Below, in pieces: positions 11,056-24,200 of a DNA stretch of 64,000 nucleotides; position 1 is the stretch's first letter, and each line of letters opens with the position of its first letter. Under the pieces are notes generated by a model. The model saw only the letters and a list, made by a program, of their open reading frames with translations. It was not told the origin of the DNA and searched no databases. The position numbers and the translations under genes were made by a program. This DNA comes from Sphaerolaimus hirsutus (taxonomy: Eukaryota; Nematoda; Chromadorea; Monhysterida; Sphaerolaimidae), in contig OZ038456.1 of assembly GCA_964036195.1 (NCBI GenBank), positions 15,500,001 to 15,564,000 on the forward strand. The letters are read 5' to 3'.

Positions 11056-14000
11056 TTAAATCACATGCTCCGGGTTGGGTTTGGAGCACAAAAACAGCGC
11101 AGTCATGACGCCGTTCACGGTCAGCATGATCACCATGGCTGCGCTGTCCAAGCGGTGGCACACCTGCGTTTGCATTTTGCATTTGTGTTTGTGATGTTAC
11201 AAAATTGGAAGGATCTTTTATAAGGTAGAAGGCTGGATGTGGGTAGATATTACCGGGGCAAAACCAACTCAAAGTTCAATTTTACATTTCAGTGCTGTTT
11301 TTCGAATTTATCAACAGAAAAATGAGAAAAGATAAACTTTTATGTTTCTCTGGAAAAAGTATTTTTACTTAAAAAAACCTTTTACACTGTGTAAAAGTTC
11401 AAAATGACTTTACACCTTCTGTACTTAGGATGAGTAAAAAGTACTTTCCGTTCATATCTACTTTGAAAATTTAGTTGAAGATTATTTAGTTAAGTACTTT
11501 TAACAACACTTAGTCATTTCCACTGATCCTAGTAATCTTCTATTCATTGAATTTCTCACAAATTAAACCAAGCTATGAAGTCAGCAAGGTATTCTGTGTG
11601 GGCGGTGAATAACCTCTGAGCAGCGAACACCCCTGGACAACTGCGTCTCACGCCGCGTGAGTCACGCGTCACTGCCACACAGTGCACGCCAAGTGCGGGC
11701 GCCAATGCATGAGCAGTTGCGCCGCTCACGCCGAACAGCAGTGGCTACGCGGCAAAGTGGCGCCTGCCGGGCGCGAATGGCAACTGTTCACACACTGCGG
11801 TGGCGACGCGTGTGCGTGCTGGGGTTGCCGGGTGCCCAGGGGTGTTCGTTGCCCACAGTTGCTGGGTTGTCTAAATAGGCACCAAGCAAGCAACCCTACA
11901 ACAAACACCCCCACACACCTGCATCCAAGTGAACATGGCATCACGCGATGCCTGTCCCTCCTTCCTTTCCTTGTGCATAAGGTCAGCGGCAGCTTCCAGA
12001 CGGGACAGGGCTACCAGGGCTCGCTCGAGCCACACCTATGGGTCAATGAATTGAGATTTTGTAGTGTGTGTAGATGTGTAGGTAGTGTGTGTAGATGTAT
12101 TTACACTGAGAGTAGGCTTTACTGTATTGTAGTGTATGACAACTGTATTTTTCTTTTCCATAGCTGGAGGAAGTATAAACCTGATCAAAGGTTCCTGGTG
12201 AGGTCAGTTTGCCATACGGAACTGGCGAGCTGCGCAGATGTTGCAGGATATCTACATGATCCTCTACCTGTGAAAAAACAACATTTTTAAATACAAAACA
12301 AACTTTTTTTAAATGAAGAAAAAAATTGACTGACCGCCCTCAGGCCATCGGCGCTGTCCAGCTGCTTGAAGAGAGACCCCGAATGAGATGAACTTTTAGA
12401 TGGCCTCCTTTTTCCTTTGGTGCTGCTGCAGTCGGACATTTTGGAAGCACATGGGGGCAAGCGCAGTTTTACCATTTTTTGCTTGGAGCTGCAGTCACAT
12501 GTGAGACCTGGATATGATTTCTTTTGTCAGAACACTCTTTTCAGTCTGGTTTGTTGCCATAAATTGAGCCAAATTATGCTATTGGAGCCTGGATGACTTT
12601 CTGGCTATGATATAATTTTGAATGGTTTATACTACCAACTTTCTTGGTGAAAAATTGTGATGACTAAGTATTTCAGAGCTGTGCTACTGCATACTCAGAA
12701 TTTTCTGCTGATAACAGAGATGGTTTTCTGCATGATTTTCAATACATTGTAAACAGTCAATTCTTGAATATATATGCCTAATCCTTCAATTGCATGCTGC
12801 TCTAAGATCAACAATGCTTAAGCCAAGCAGAATGAAAAAAAATTGATGTGAATCATCAAATAATGAGTTAAATAGACAAACCAGTGAGAATTTGAATCCA
12901 TCGAAATGCAGCTATGCCAAATGTAGCATTGCACTGTAGATACATCAAAACCATGGAAATGAACATGGAAACACAGATGATAACCATCTCTTTGATTATG
13001 TAAATGCCTGGAAAAACCCTCAATAAATGGCAAAAAGGTGCAATGCCATTAAAAAATTGCATTGATTTTACAACCCACCCAGAAGTGGAAAACTAGTGCC
13101 AGATTTAGGCACCAGATCCGCAACCATTAGCAAAATCACAGCAATTGTCAGGAGAGCTGCCATGCCAACACTCATCTACACAGGGAATACATGTAAATAT
13201 GAAATGTCTCCAATGATGTCTAAGTACAGAAGAAAAGGGTCCCCAAAAATGGGATGTGGGAGTACCGGTTACACCCCCCCAACCAAACCAACTGTCTATT
13301 TGAGACACAAGCAGTCGTCTTGTCTATATGATTGGATGTCAAAATTTTCTGTTCATATATCCTTCATTTGTACCTGTTTATAAATTTAGTCAGATTTAGC
13401 CACAGTTATTTTTTAGTAAAAAGCCTGGGCAAATGACTCACACACAATACGCAACAAACACACAATCAAACAATATTTTAGCTGTAATCTCCAGAAACAC
13501 CACTTGTTATATTTCAACTCCCACAATGTCCCAATCTTGGAGACCCCCTGCACAAAAACTGGCACCTTTTCACTTCTTTCCATGGACGCACTGGATGGAC
13601 TATGTATACCCATTACACCCAAACAGGTGATTATAAAGGTAGGTGCAACCAATGTCAGAATGTAGAAAAGTGGTTTTCTCTCAATCACAGTCATGTAGTT
13701 AATTAACACTTCACCTGGAGCTGGTTCAAATACTTCAGAATGATAGGACAACAGATGCCAAGTACCTGGAATGAAGTTTGTTGCATTTACAAAAATTGAC
13801 AAATTTCCCAAGATAGCACATTTTCCACACCCAATAAAAAACACATTAATCTAACCACTTTCATTCAACTGCACACTGATCCTACCCACAGTAGTGGGTG
13901 TGACTAAAACCTCATCTTTTGAATATGCCCATGAGCCCACAGTTGCAAAACAGGTCTGCCTGTCGAATGGAAATGCCTCCACTGTGAATTGACACATGAG

Positions 14001-15954
14001 GTGCATCACTTCAGGCTTCATGTAGGACACTATGCCTGCATTTTTAACTGTTGATGTGTTGAATGCATTCAATCAAAAGCTCATTTTGTGAATTTTTTGC
14101 CAATTCTAACCAGTATGAGTGATTGTCACATAAACACCATCCACATCGAGAGGGCTTTCCCTTTTGGCGCTGTAAGTATTATATGAAAAATGTAATATAG
14201 GTGTTATATTACCAAAATTGAACAAAGACAATTTATGATGTTTTGTACAAATGTACCTTTGTACAATAACAATGTCAGGAAACCAGATAATCTCCTTAGG
14301 TATTGTCAGCTGACTGATACCATCATAGTCTGCAGGATCCCAGGTCAACAGTGCATCAGTCCATGTCTGTGAATAGTTTTTTGGGGGGGGTTTATCCTAG
14401 GGGAGTTATTCACTATCAGAATTTTTGCAGCATTCTGGTGTGGAATGGATTGATTTAAAAAGAACATCAAATGTATGCAAAGCACTGCTGAACACACTTT
14501 TCTGGCCAAAAAACTGCACTAAAAACTGCATAAAAGTGATGGAATGGCGCTGGCGCCATTTGAGGCGCCAGATAGCGCTTTACCATCGCGCAATTGGCGC
14601 TTGGCGCCTATTTTCTGTGGCGCCTTGTGTGCTCAGCGCAATTTTTTCTTCGATTGGATTATAACATATGGAGATTATTCGCAGAATTTTTGAAAGCCAG
14701 TGGTCGATTCTTTTCTCGACAGGCTTCGGCACAATGCAAGAATTTGTCGAGAATACACAGTAAATACGTACCAAATTCATAACGTGGTAATACTTGATCA
14801 TCTGTTCAATCTCCAACACGTCCAGCACAGTGACCAACTGGAAGTGAACAAATACCTGTGATGAAAATAAAAAATGAAATTGTACATCAAATGTTTAATA
14901 CAACGTGGCATAAATTTGTTTTGAAATTTTGGGAACTGATCAATACGTTAAGGATTTGACTTTTACCGGAATAAGGAGTCATCAACTACCGTTGACGGAG
15001 GTCGAAAGTGATTCATTATGGCTAACTCGTGTATCCAAAACACAGTTATCAGTTTCCAAAATTTCGGTCGTGAACTATGTAGGAAGAGTGTACAGCCACA
15101 TTCATGCGTTCTATGGCACCCTCAAAAAATACGTGTTGGTCAACAATACTCACAATATCCTTCCAATACATACCGTAAATACTCTATTATTACAACCCCC
15201 CCCCCCAATAAAGCGACCCCTCCAATAGTGCGACCCCCAAAAATGTGCTGAAAAAATAATATGACAGTCGCATCAATAGATTATTTACAGTATTTCATCA
15301 GAAGCACAAAATAACTAACACAAAATGATTCATTCAACACAAATTGATTAGGTACTTCAACCCAAAACACGTGATAAATATCGTATTACCTCGAAATACC
15401 CGTAAGGATCGTAGTAAAGAGTAGGCATTTGCGTACCCAAAACAGGTAATAAATGTGTTCAAACAGGATATATTTGGACATAAAAACGTAGACAGCTACA
15501 CAAACTTAGTCTATGCGTAGCTGCAATGCAAATTAGCAGTTATAAATACATCATGTACATTGCATAAATGATGTACTTCTTTCGGGGGCGGGTATTTCAC
15601 GGGGGGGGGTATTATTTCCCCAGCCCATTTTGAGGGGGGTGAATTCGAGGGGGGGGGGGGTTAATTCAAGGGGGGATAATTCGAGGTAATACGGTAAATA
15701 CGCCCGTGCTGCGTAAATAACTGGAATTGTATTATTCTTCCCGCATTTACAAAAGTCATCCCCCACACCTGCGTAACAGCAGAAATATTAGCCACGGGTC
15801 TGACATTCTTATCATAGGCGGTCATGAGCCATTTCCTCAAAAGCGCCATAGTAGTCATGTTTTTCTCCATGCACTGGCCGCAGTTTATATTGAAAGTGTA
15901 AATCAGAAGCGAACTGAATAGCATGGTTGAGATTAATTTGGTGACAAAATGCAT
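11056..15954 (-). CDS. Cys-loop ligand-gated ion channel subunit, nicotinic acetylcholine receptor-like, complete, 12 exons
   Basis: Pentameric cation-channel subunit of the plasma membrane. Exons in coding order: 15954-15769, 14855-14772, 14366-14257, 14169-14111, 14035-13856, 13765-13566, 13175-13079, 13007-12878, 12488-12335, 12267-12181, 12035-11919, 11163-11056. Phases agree at all junctions, giving 503 aa. The protein starts MHFVTKLIST, a hydrophobic signal peptide, then LLRKWLMTAYDKNVRPV, WTDALLTWDPADYDG and IIWFPDIVI. The Cys-loop is CQFTVEAFPFDRQTC, with 13 residues between the cysteines, followed by GSWAY. TM1 follows RKPLFYIL. TM2 reads SEKMSVGMAALLTIAVILL: the -1' Glu of cation channels and the 9' Leu are present. 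TM3 is IYIIKEMVIICVSMF. A Ser/Lys-rich cytoplasmic loop leads to TM4, and the protein ends SKPNPEHVI. The vicinal Cys pair of alpha subunits is absent from loop C (YHSEVFEPAPGEV), so I infer a non-alpha subunit. The donor after TM3 (12877, GTCTAT) is the weakest junction. Confidence 0.9.
15380..15696. mobile_element. ACCGTATTACCTCGAA MITE in the first receptor intron
   Basis: Starts TCGTATTACCTCGAAATACC and ends inverted TCGAGGTAATACGGTA, with G-runs between. It lies between the receptor exons at 15769 and 14855. Confidence 0.6.
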
Positions 15955-17539
15955 ATTTTGTCGGATGAGATGCGGCTGGATGTCTGAATTCTGAAGTGTG
16001 AAAATTGAGCGACAATGTATAATACCTAGCTGGGAAATTTTCATAGGATATTTTAATAGTGGGCCTTCATTTTCCATTGGCGCTAGCACCAGCGCCATGG
16101 CGCTTTGCTATCACTACCTACGGTACAGATACGCTATGAGTTAATGGCTACCAGGAATCTGCCAGACCACAGCATAAAGTAAAAAGTAAAAGTGTATTGG
16201 GTAAAGTAAGAATATTTAGGTATTTATAGATACCGTATTGTTAAAATTGTTATTTTGCGGGAAAAGTTCAATTTTCGGCAGCGCAATTTCGAACGGTCCA
16301 TTTGCATGTGCAAATCGAATTAGCAGCTAGCGGCGCCACAACTAGCACACGGAAAACCAAACATCAATGCGCTGGCGCCATGGCGCTACCGGTTAGTGCG
16401 CCATATACCCCGGCGCCTCACGAATCATGCAATGTGCAATGGGTAGATTGAAAACTGGGCTCAAATTTGCCATTTGGTGGCTAGACTTTTGAAATTAGTA
16501 CCCGCTCACGGCCACAGTTAATCAAGTTCAAAAGTTAAGTAAATAGTTACTCTGCATTCCGCTTTCACTGGTGCAAGAAAAATGGGCACCGAAACAGATA
16601 CATACAATTATTGTTAATTTACTTTCCTGCGCAATTTGGTTTTTGTACTTTTCAAAGACGAGAAAACAGGAAACAGTAAATTACAGAAGATAATTGGGGT
16701 TTTGGACATGCACAAAAGTGTTCAGCTACAGTTCACGTGAATAGCGGTTTAAATAACCACTTTTCATGTTTTCAAACTACCTATATATAGTTTCTCGCAC
16801 TTCTATTCTTACCGTGTTTTGTTAATATTTAATATCACAGCCAAAAATAGTGATGCGCCGGGAAGTGGACTGGATGTGCGTGAAGCGGTCTTGGTGAAGG
16901 CACTTCACACGTTTCACGAGATTCTTGGCGAAGCGTCGTCCAGTTGAACACGCTTAACCTTACTTGACCATAGTTGTTAAAACGTATTTACGTTTACTTG
17001 ATAAATACGTATACTCGTGTACTGCGCAAATACGTTTACTGCCACAAAAAATACCGGTAGTCACTTACTCGCGTACTTTAAAGTACGCGAGTACTGAAAA
17101 CGTATTTTAAGGAGACATAGAAAGTGCCAAACATTGGATATTTTCGCAAGAAATACCACACAGGAGAAAATACCACACATTTGATGTATTCCCGATTAAA
17201 AATAGAAAAAATACTGACTTTTACGCTTTGTGTGAGAAAATACTCAGTTTTACATTTTCTGTGAGGAAAATACCCACTCTTACGTTTTCTCAAGAAAAAA
17301 GTATTTTACTCACGTTTTACCCAGTGTAAAAATTACTTTACCTTTTCTGTACTCAGCCGTGCGTAAAATAAAAATACTTTACGTTTACTTTGAAAAAAGT
17401 TCAGTACTTTTAACAACTCTGCACTTAAGCTACCTCAACCACTTAACCACGCTGAAAAATATTCATGAAGTGCACTTCACGAAACGGTATGGATGGCGGA
17501 TACTAGAATTAGGAATATGTTTACTGACACGTGGAATAT

Positions 17540-19000
17540 ATACAGGGGACACGCCAGGTCCGCCACCTCGATTCTGAGTCGGTGCCTGTGGCCATATCCC
17601 CAGCTGTAGTGGGGGGATTTATTCAAAATTTTGAGGTTATATACTAGACATCCCCCCACTACTTTATGCGGGCTGGGGGAGGTAGGCGACCCACCTGAGT
17701 GTGGGCCGCCGTATACATGAATATTTTTTTGAAAAAATCGCTGTCCACGCCAGGTCCGCCACCCCGTGTTGTTTCAATATAACAGGCTGCCAAATTGAAA
17801 CTGTTGGGGGGATTTATCGAAATTTTGAGGGGGTGTACACGACACTCCCCACTACTTTTCGCGGGAGGTTGAGCCCCCTGGCGACCCCCCTGAGAGTGGA
17901 CTGCTGGAAAATAAAATGATATTTTTGAGAATTCGCTGACCAGGTTTGGCACTGGACAGCAAAAATAAAAATTACATTAGAATGTTCCTTAGAGGACAAT
18001 CTATACCACTGTAAAAAGTGTGTATTAAAAAAGCAAATTTTAAAGTGAAAATTTGATCTGGTACGAAAGTGTGTTTGACACCCATACACAAGTTCCAGAT
18101 TAAATTTCGATTTAAGTCAAATCTTTGATACACACTTTCAAAGCTGGTTTACGATGTCCTCTTGGAAATGATTTAAGGTAAAAAATCGTGTAAACAACAT
18201 TGCCCCAAAAATCAACCATGGAGATTTGATGGGGGTCAACACAAAGCTGTCCCACAAGGCGAATTTTGTTCCTGGAATGACATCATTGATGACATCATTA
18301 CAGTGATCCCCATCATATCTCCTCCATGGTTGATTTTTGGGGCAATGTTGTATACACGATTTTTCACCTTACATCATCTCCTAGAGGACATCGTAAACCA
18401 GCTTTAAAAGTGTGTATTAAAGATTTGATATAAATCGAAATTTAATCTGAAACTTGTGTATGGGTGTCAAATACACTTTCGTACCAGATCAAATTTTCGT
18501 TTTAAAATTTGCTTTTTTAATACACACTTTTTAGCGTTGTATACATTGTCCTCTAGGGGACTTCCCAATGTAATTTTTATTTTTGCTGTACAGTGCCAAA
18601 CCTGGACAGTGAATTTTAAAAAAATCAGTTCATTTTCCAGTAGTCCACCCTCAGGGGGGTCGCCAGGGGGTAAAACCTTTCGTGTAAAGTAGTGGGGGGT
18701 GTCGTGTACACCCCCTCAAAATTTCGATAAATTCCCCCCAACAGTTTTGGTTTGGCAGCCGCTTTATCAAAAAAACATCGGACATCGCGTGGACAGCGAT
18801 TTTTAAAAAAAAAACTATTCATGTATACGGCGACCCAAACTCAGGTGGGTCACCGACCTTCCCCAGCCCGTATATAGTAGTGGGGGGTTTCGAGTATATT
18901 CCGTCAAATTTTCGAATAAATCCCCCCACTACAACTGGAGATATGGCGTCCGGCACCGACACAGTATTTGGGTGGCGGACCTGGCGTGTCCCCTGTTTAT
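17540..19000. mobile_element. Intact foldback element (~1.46 kb) with ~650-bp arms
   Basis: Ends ACAGGGGACACGCCAGGTCC and inverted GGACCTGGCGTGTCCCCTGT. The arms pair over most of their length around a centre at ~18200-18330 (CCATGGAGATTTGATGGGGG ... CCATGGTTGATTTTTGGGGC). No transposase frame. Confidence 0.75.
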
Positions 19001-19009
19001 TTTTAAACG

Positions 19010-19889
19010 TTCGTTCCACCGTTGTCACTTGACCGCGAAATTGCAGCAAAGTTGTCTGTGTTCAGCTTAAATCGCGCAGATCACGCCATAAAATAATTGC
19101 TCGATGATGAAAAATTTATTCTATTCCACAAAAAGATGCCTTAAATAGACTACCTAGGCAGGCAGAGGGAAATATCACGGGATATCTGATAAATATACCG
19201 TATCTGCTTGAATCATCTCCCCTGTATGAGGAAGAAATAATCTTCCCCTTGAACAGTCCCCCCTAAGGTATATGTTGTGTGTGTGTCCAATTTGAAGAAA
19301 TATAGCTTGTTATCACGTTAATGAAGCATGTTTCGTGGAATGAAATAAAAGAAACAGGCCTGAAAATTTTGACAAAATGATAATTCCTCCATCGAATACT
19401 TCCCCCTCAAAATAGTCTGACGGAAAAAAATTCCCCAGGGGAATTATTCAAGCACATAGGATACCTATAAAATTTGAAATCATCACGTTGTAAACAGATA
19501 AAAAAACCTGAAAAAATACAATTTGGCAAAAAAATGGTTCAAAATGAGTGGCAAATAATATCAAAGTAGGATTCCAATCATTTAGAATATCAGTGCTAAA
19601 CATAATACAAGCAGATAACAATAGGCTAAAACAGGTTAAAACATAAAAAAGACGGAATAAATCCGCAAAATTATCTATAAATCCGGCTAAAATTCTGTGT
19701 TCTTCAGTACTCGACTTGGCACCTATAATATCAGAATTGTTTTTAAGTAAGTCCCCTTTATTTCTTGCACAATCAAGATATATGGGAGGAATGCTTCAAG
19801 GTGCAACAGTGCCGCAGTAATTTGCTCGATGTAAATATATGACTGTGGATTATGACGTCGTGTGTGTGTCCACAAACAAATAAGTTCAG
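19010..19889. other. Intergenic; degenerate ACCGTAT element and AT-rich DNA
   Basis: 19195-19450 resembles the ACCGTAT MITE family (ACCGTATCTGCTTGAATCAT ... GGGAATTATTCAAGCA). No supported gene in the remainder. Confidence 0.45.
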
Positions 19890-20085
19890 TTAACATGCAA
19901 AAACTGGGAGATAAGTGAAAATTCCATGAAAGTCCTTTCTTCTCCACCATGCAATTTTCACCGTGATCCTAAGATCAAATTCATTTTCAAATTTTTTTAT
20001 ACCTGCTACATTTCACTTTTGATGGAAGCCACTCTGGGTACCATATAATTTCGTAACATTTCGCAAAATAAACGTCCAGACTCAG
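19890..20085 (-). CDS. Two possible 3'-terminal exons, unrecognised protein
   Basis: Exon 20085-20003 follows a strong acceptor (TTTTTTTCATGCTCTCAG) and reads LSLDVYFAKCYEII, then WYPEWLPSKVKCS. It ends at AGCAG|GTATAA and joins in phase to 19968-19890, which reads ITVKIAWWRRKDFHG, then IFTYLPVFAC and stop. This stretch is not made of the local repeat families. I do not recognise the protein, and no upstream exon was found. It could be chance. Confidence 0.25.
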
Positions 20086-20544
20086 CTGAGAGCATGAAAA
20101 AAATTGTGAACGTCGACAGATTATTTTTGTGCACATGAACTGCGGGATTAAATGCATGCCATTTACAGGTGACATTTTTGTGACATTTATGACGAGTTAC
20201 GACATCCTTTCTACTGTAATCATTTTTCATGCACTGGTTAACAAGGCATCTAGCTTCCTTTTATGACTTGAAATAATACAATGTTCATGTGCCCACATAC
20301 CCGACAGCATAACCTAGATCCTGTAAATTCCCGATTACAAATTACGATTGAAATTACGTAAAATTGGGGACGGGTTCATAGCGCTATGGGTGTCAGTCAA
20401 CTGGTTTCCATGATAATTCAGATTTTAGTTACGGGTCGCATATCCATTTTAAAGTGCACACGCGGCAACTTCGAAAAGGAATCATAAACGTGACGCATAA
20501 ACTAAAATCTGAATGAAATCACTCGGCTCATATATTTGTGTTAT

Positions 20545-20803
20545 TGTCAACTAGTGTGTGTAGAGCCATTAACACAAATGGTTCCGTTCCCAATTCAAAG
20601 CTTGCGTTTGAACGTCGTTAGTCGGCTCGTCAGCAAGCCCAATGGGCCCACACACGCTAGTTGACATCGAAACCAAATGCCAACTGGCGCCGATCCCGAT
20701 TCAACGCTTGCTGACGAGTGGACGAACGACGTTCAAACGCAATCTTTGAATTAGGAACGGAACCAGTTGACATTTGGTGTCGATGTCAACGGGCCCGTGC
20801 CTT
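20545..20803. mobile_element. CACACACGCTAGTTGACATC MITE copies
   Basis: Contains GGGCCCACACACGCTAGTTG and inverted GATGTCAACGGGCCC, with an inner CAACTGG...CCAGTTGACAT inverted pair. Same family as 30955-31105 and 54175-54689. Confidence 0.6.
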
Positions 20804-21259
20804 ACGCATCTGAACCCATTATGCATCTAGAACCAGAACGCATCTAACTATACCAGGCATGCTGAAAATAAGCAATAAAACACATGATGTAGTGACTTGA
20901 AAGTTGAAATTCGATAAAAATTATGAAAATTAGCAACTTTGGGTGAAATTAGGGTAAAATTGCTCAAAAGCGATCCTGATAGCTAGATAGCTAGGCAATT
21001 TGCTTGGGATGGGGTTCTGTTAGGGAAAAGTACACAAAAAATTTGCCTCTTGTATAGATAGATAGCTGGGCAGTTTGGGATGGGGAACCCGCCCCCTTTC
21101 TTACCTCTGCGGGTATAATGTGTCTATAATGGATGTAGATGCACAATGGGTTTACATGCATAATAGGTTTGACCCATGTCAACTAGTGTGTGGGGGGCCA
21201 TTGACACGCCAAACGATGGAGTACTGAAAATAAATACAGAAAATACATCAAAGACAATC

Positions 21260-24200
21260 TCAGAAAAATCTCAATGTCTGTCCGCTGCAACCATACTTAT
21301 CTTTGTTTTCGTCGAACAATTTTTTGAGTTCGTCCAAATATTTCGCATGCAGTTCCTCTACCATTTCTATGGTGGGATTTTCGACGGGAGCGCCAACTTT
21401 GATGGGGGCGCCAACTGAAAAATGGAGATTACAAAATTCCTTCTGATAACGTTCGTTTAACATCACCGGGGCGGCATTCTAGGGTGAAATTAAATTAGCT
21501 CGGAGTATTTTGCAGGCAACACGAATATTCGTATCTGAATTTTTTCCCCGTCAATTTAAATGTCGTTTTGTTTGGCAGGCACGCTGACAAAAAAATTATG
21601 AAAAGCGTATCTTGTGCCACTCGCTGACCCCGTAAAATGTGAAACGCCCTGGGAAATGGCAAACCCCGTTTGCCATTTTACATCACCTTTACACTTTGCA
21701 TGGCTTAATTTCGTATCACGAAGTCACCATGTGTCAGATCAGTCACCAGAAGTTTCCAGTGAAAACAGTCATGTTTGTTTGTTAACTCCAATGCTAATCA
21801 TAAATGTGATTCACAAATTCAGCTGGTTGAAAATATGAAAATGCACAACAAACCATCACCAACAAAAACTCACCCACGGTAAACAAGGGGTGTCGTCTTG
21901 GCAGAATGCCAAATGTATAATTGAAAATACCCCTGCCGTAAAAGATGGGCGGGGAGTAGCCCATGCGTTTCTTGAACTGCGTCTGCCAGTGCCTGATGCC
22001 GGAGCCGCGCGGATTGGACACTTGTTCGTATAAATCGTTCTCGCCGAATGTGTAGACCGGTACGAGATCGGCTCTGGGTAGGGGTGATTTTATTTCAAGT
22101 TTCATGGTATTCTCGTTTACTTAGCTATTTAGAATTTTCGTTTATTTAGAATTTTCGAATTTTTCTAGAAAAATTCGATTTTCAGGTGTTTTTTAGTGGT
22201 GTAAAAAAAATTCGAAAAATGCAAAAATGCGAAAATAGAAATTCTCAAACCCACGGTCACATTTGTACAGACAACCAAACCCCTCGACTAAACACACCCG
22301 TATTTAATAGCCATTTTCACGAATCCTTTCCTGTGCTTCAAGGTGAGATCGGCCATTCCCGGGTGCGCATCCAGACCCTCCTCGGCTCCGCCCACCACGA
22401 TTAAGCACGCGTGCCCGCCACGCGTCGATTTGGGGGGTTCTGATGTTGTTGTTTTTGCCATAAAATTGATAAGGGATAGAGATTTTATATGGGTCTGTGC
22501 CGGTGCGCATGTAAACCCGGTACGCATGTAAACCCGGCGCGCATGTAGGCCAAATTTCCGCCATTTGTCCATCACACTGATGTTTTATAAGTAAATCGGT
22601 CCTCGTACTGTCAATTCTCTACCAAATACACCGAATGGCGTGCCCGTCGCTCTATATGTATGCATGTATATAGGGATGGCCAGCGCTATTTTTTAAGCGC
22701 TTTTTTTAAAAAAAACGCCGCTTTTTGTTGTACCTATGCATAGGTATTTTGCAATTTTTTCGCGCGCGAGCGCGCAATTCCGCATGCAAATTGCCATTGG
22801 TGGTTGTTTTCATTGGTATTGTGGCATTTTTAGTGCCATTGCTTCTATTCCTGCATGGTATCATGTAATAATAAGTTGTGGTATGTCAGTCAAGTCTATA
22901 ATATCCAGCCAATGTGCTTCAACACACTTTTCTACAGTGTGAAACATCAGTGTCATCGTCATGTATTAGCCTTCTCTTATAGCCATATTTAAGAACTATC
23001 CCATGCTCAACTTCACTAGAAGTCACGAAACATTCACAAACGGCAATATATATAACAAGTCAACATAAAATTGGATTTTTTCAGCAGAAATCAGGACTTT
23101 TAATGCTATCGCATGATTACACAGCCATTCTATGACTATATATCATCACAAGTACTACCACTTGTCTGATATACCTGTATATATTGGCTCAGAACCATAT
23201 TTGGGAGCTTTTTAGGTAATCTCTTGACATTTTTTGAAAAAAAGCGAAAAAAGCGCGTTTTTTAAAAAAAGGCGGGGTCGTTAAAAAAAGCGCTTTTTTC
23301 CATCCCTACATGTATATTTACATACATCTTCTTACGTATACACATACGCGCCGACTTCTCGCCAATCATATTGAGTCGGGCAATAGATCAGAGTGATAAT
23401 TCGGATGTGATAATCCGGGCTTTTCGAGACGAGTCGGGTAACAAAATCTCACGTTACTTTTTAGGGAATAAAAGTTAGCGTCTGATGCCCTTTTTGTCTG
23501 ACGCTTTTGCCACTTGGTTGCATGAACAGTATTATTTTTACCTCTTTATTTACCTACATCTAATCAGCTAACCATCGGTGTTATTATTAACAGAAGTTGT
23601 TTCTTTAGAGGTCGATTTCTTTGGGCCCAGTTTGAGACAATATTCGATGGAAGCCTTTGAAACATCGCAGCCGCCTGAGATCAAATATTTGATTTTTGAA
23701 ACAGTTGTGAGCGCATTTGTTCAGAACTGTCGCGCACTGCAGCATGCATCAAAGTTGCAAAAAATTACCTTTAGAATTACAATTGAAACACGTCGATCGC
23801 ATGAAAATATTTTTTTTCACGCCACGAAAATAAAAATCTTTTCAAACAAAAGCAACAGTGCACTTTTAAAAGTAAAAGCACCCACAACCGAATGCTCAAA
23901 AAATACCCCAACCCACCCAACATCATAAAATACTCTCTTCTAATTGGAAAAGTGAAATTTGCCGCCAATGTCATCATGTGAGTTTCAATCCCAGGGAATT
24001 TCTCCTGAAAACCAGCCGCTGTGGTGCCAATCGAACCAAAGGCACCATAACTTATTATACCGTGGGGGTGCGCTCTGAAAATAGGGATCAAGGTTTGAAT
24101 TAGGGTTGGGACAATATATAGTATCGAATATCGATATAGAAAATTGGGAAAATATCGAATATCGACAATTTTTTCATGTGATCGAATGTGGGTAATCGAA

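Noticed and set aside
11682-12290. 202-codon plus-strand open frame
   Set aside because: Antisense to two receptor exons whose minus-strand frames match the family and keep phase.
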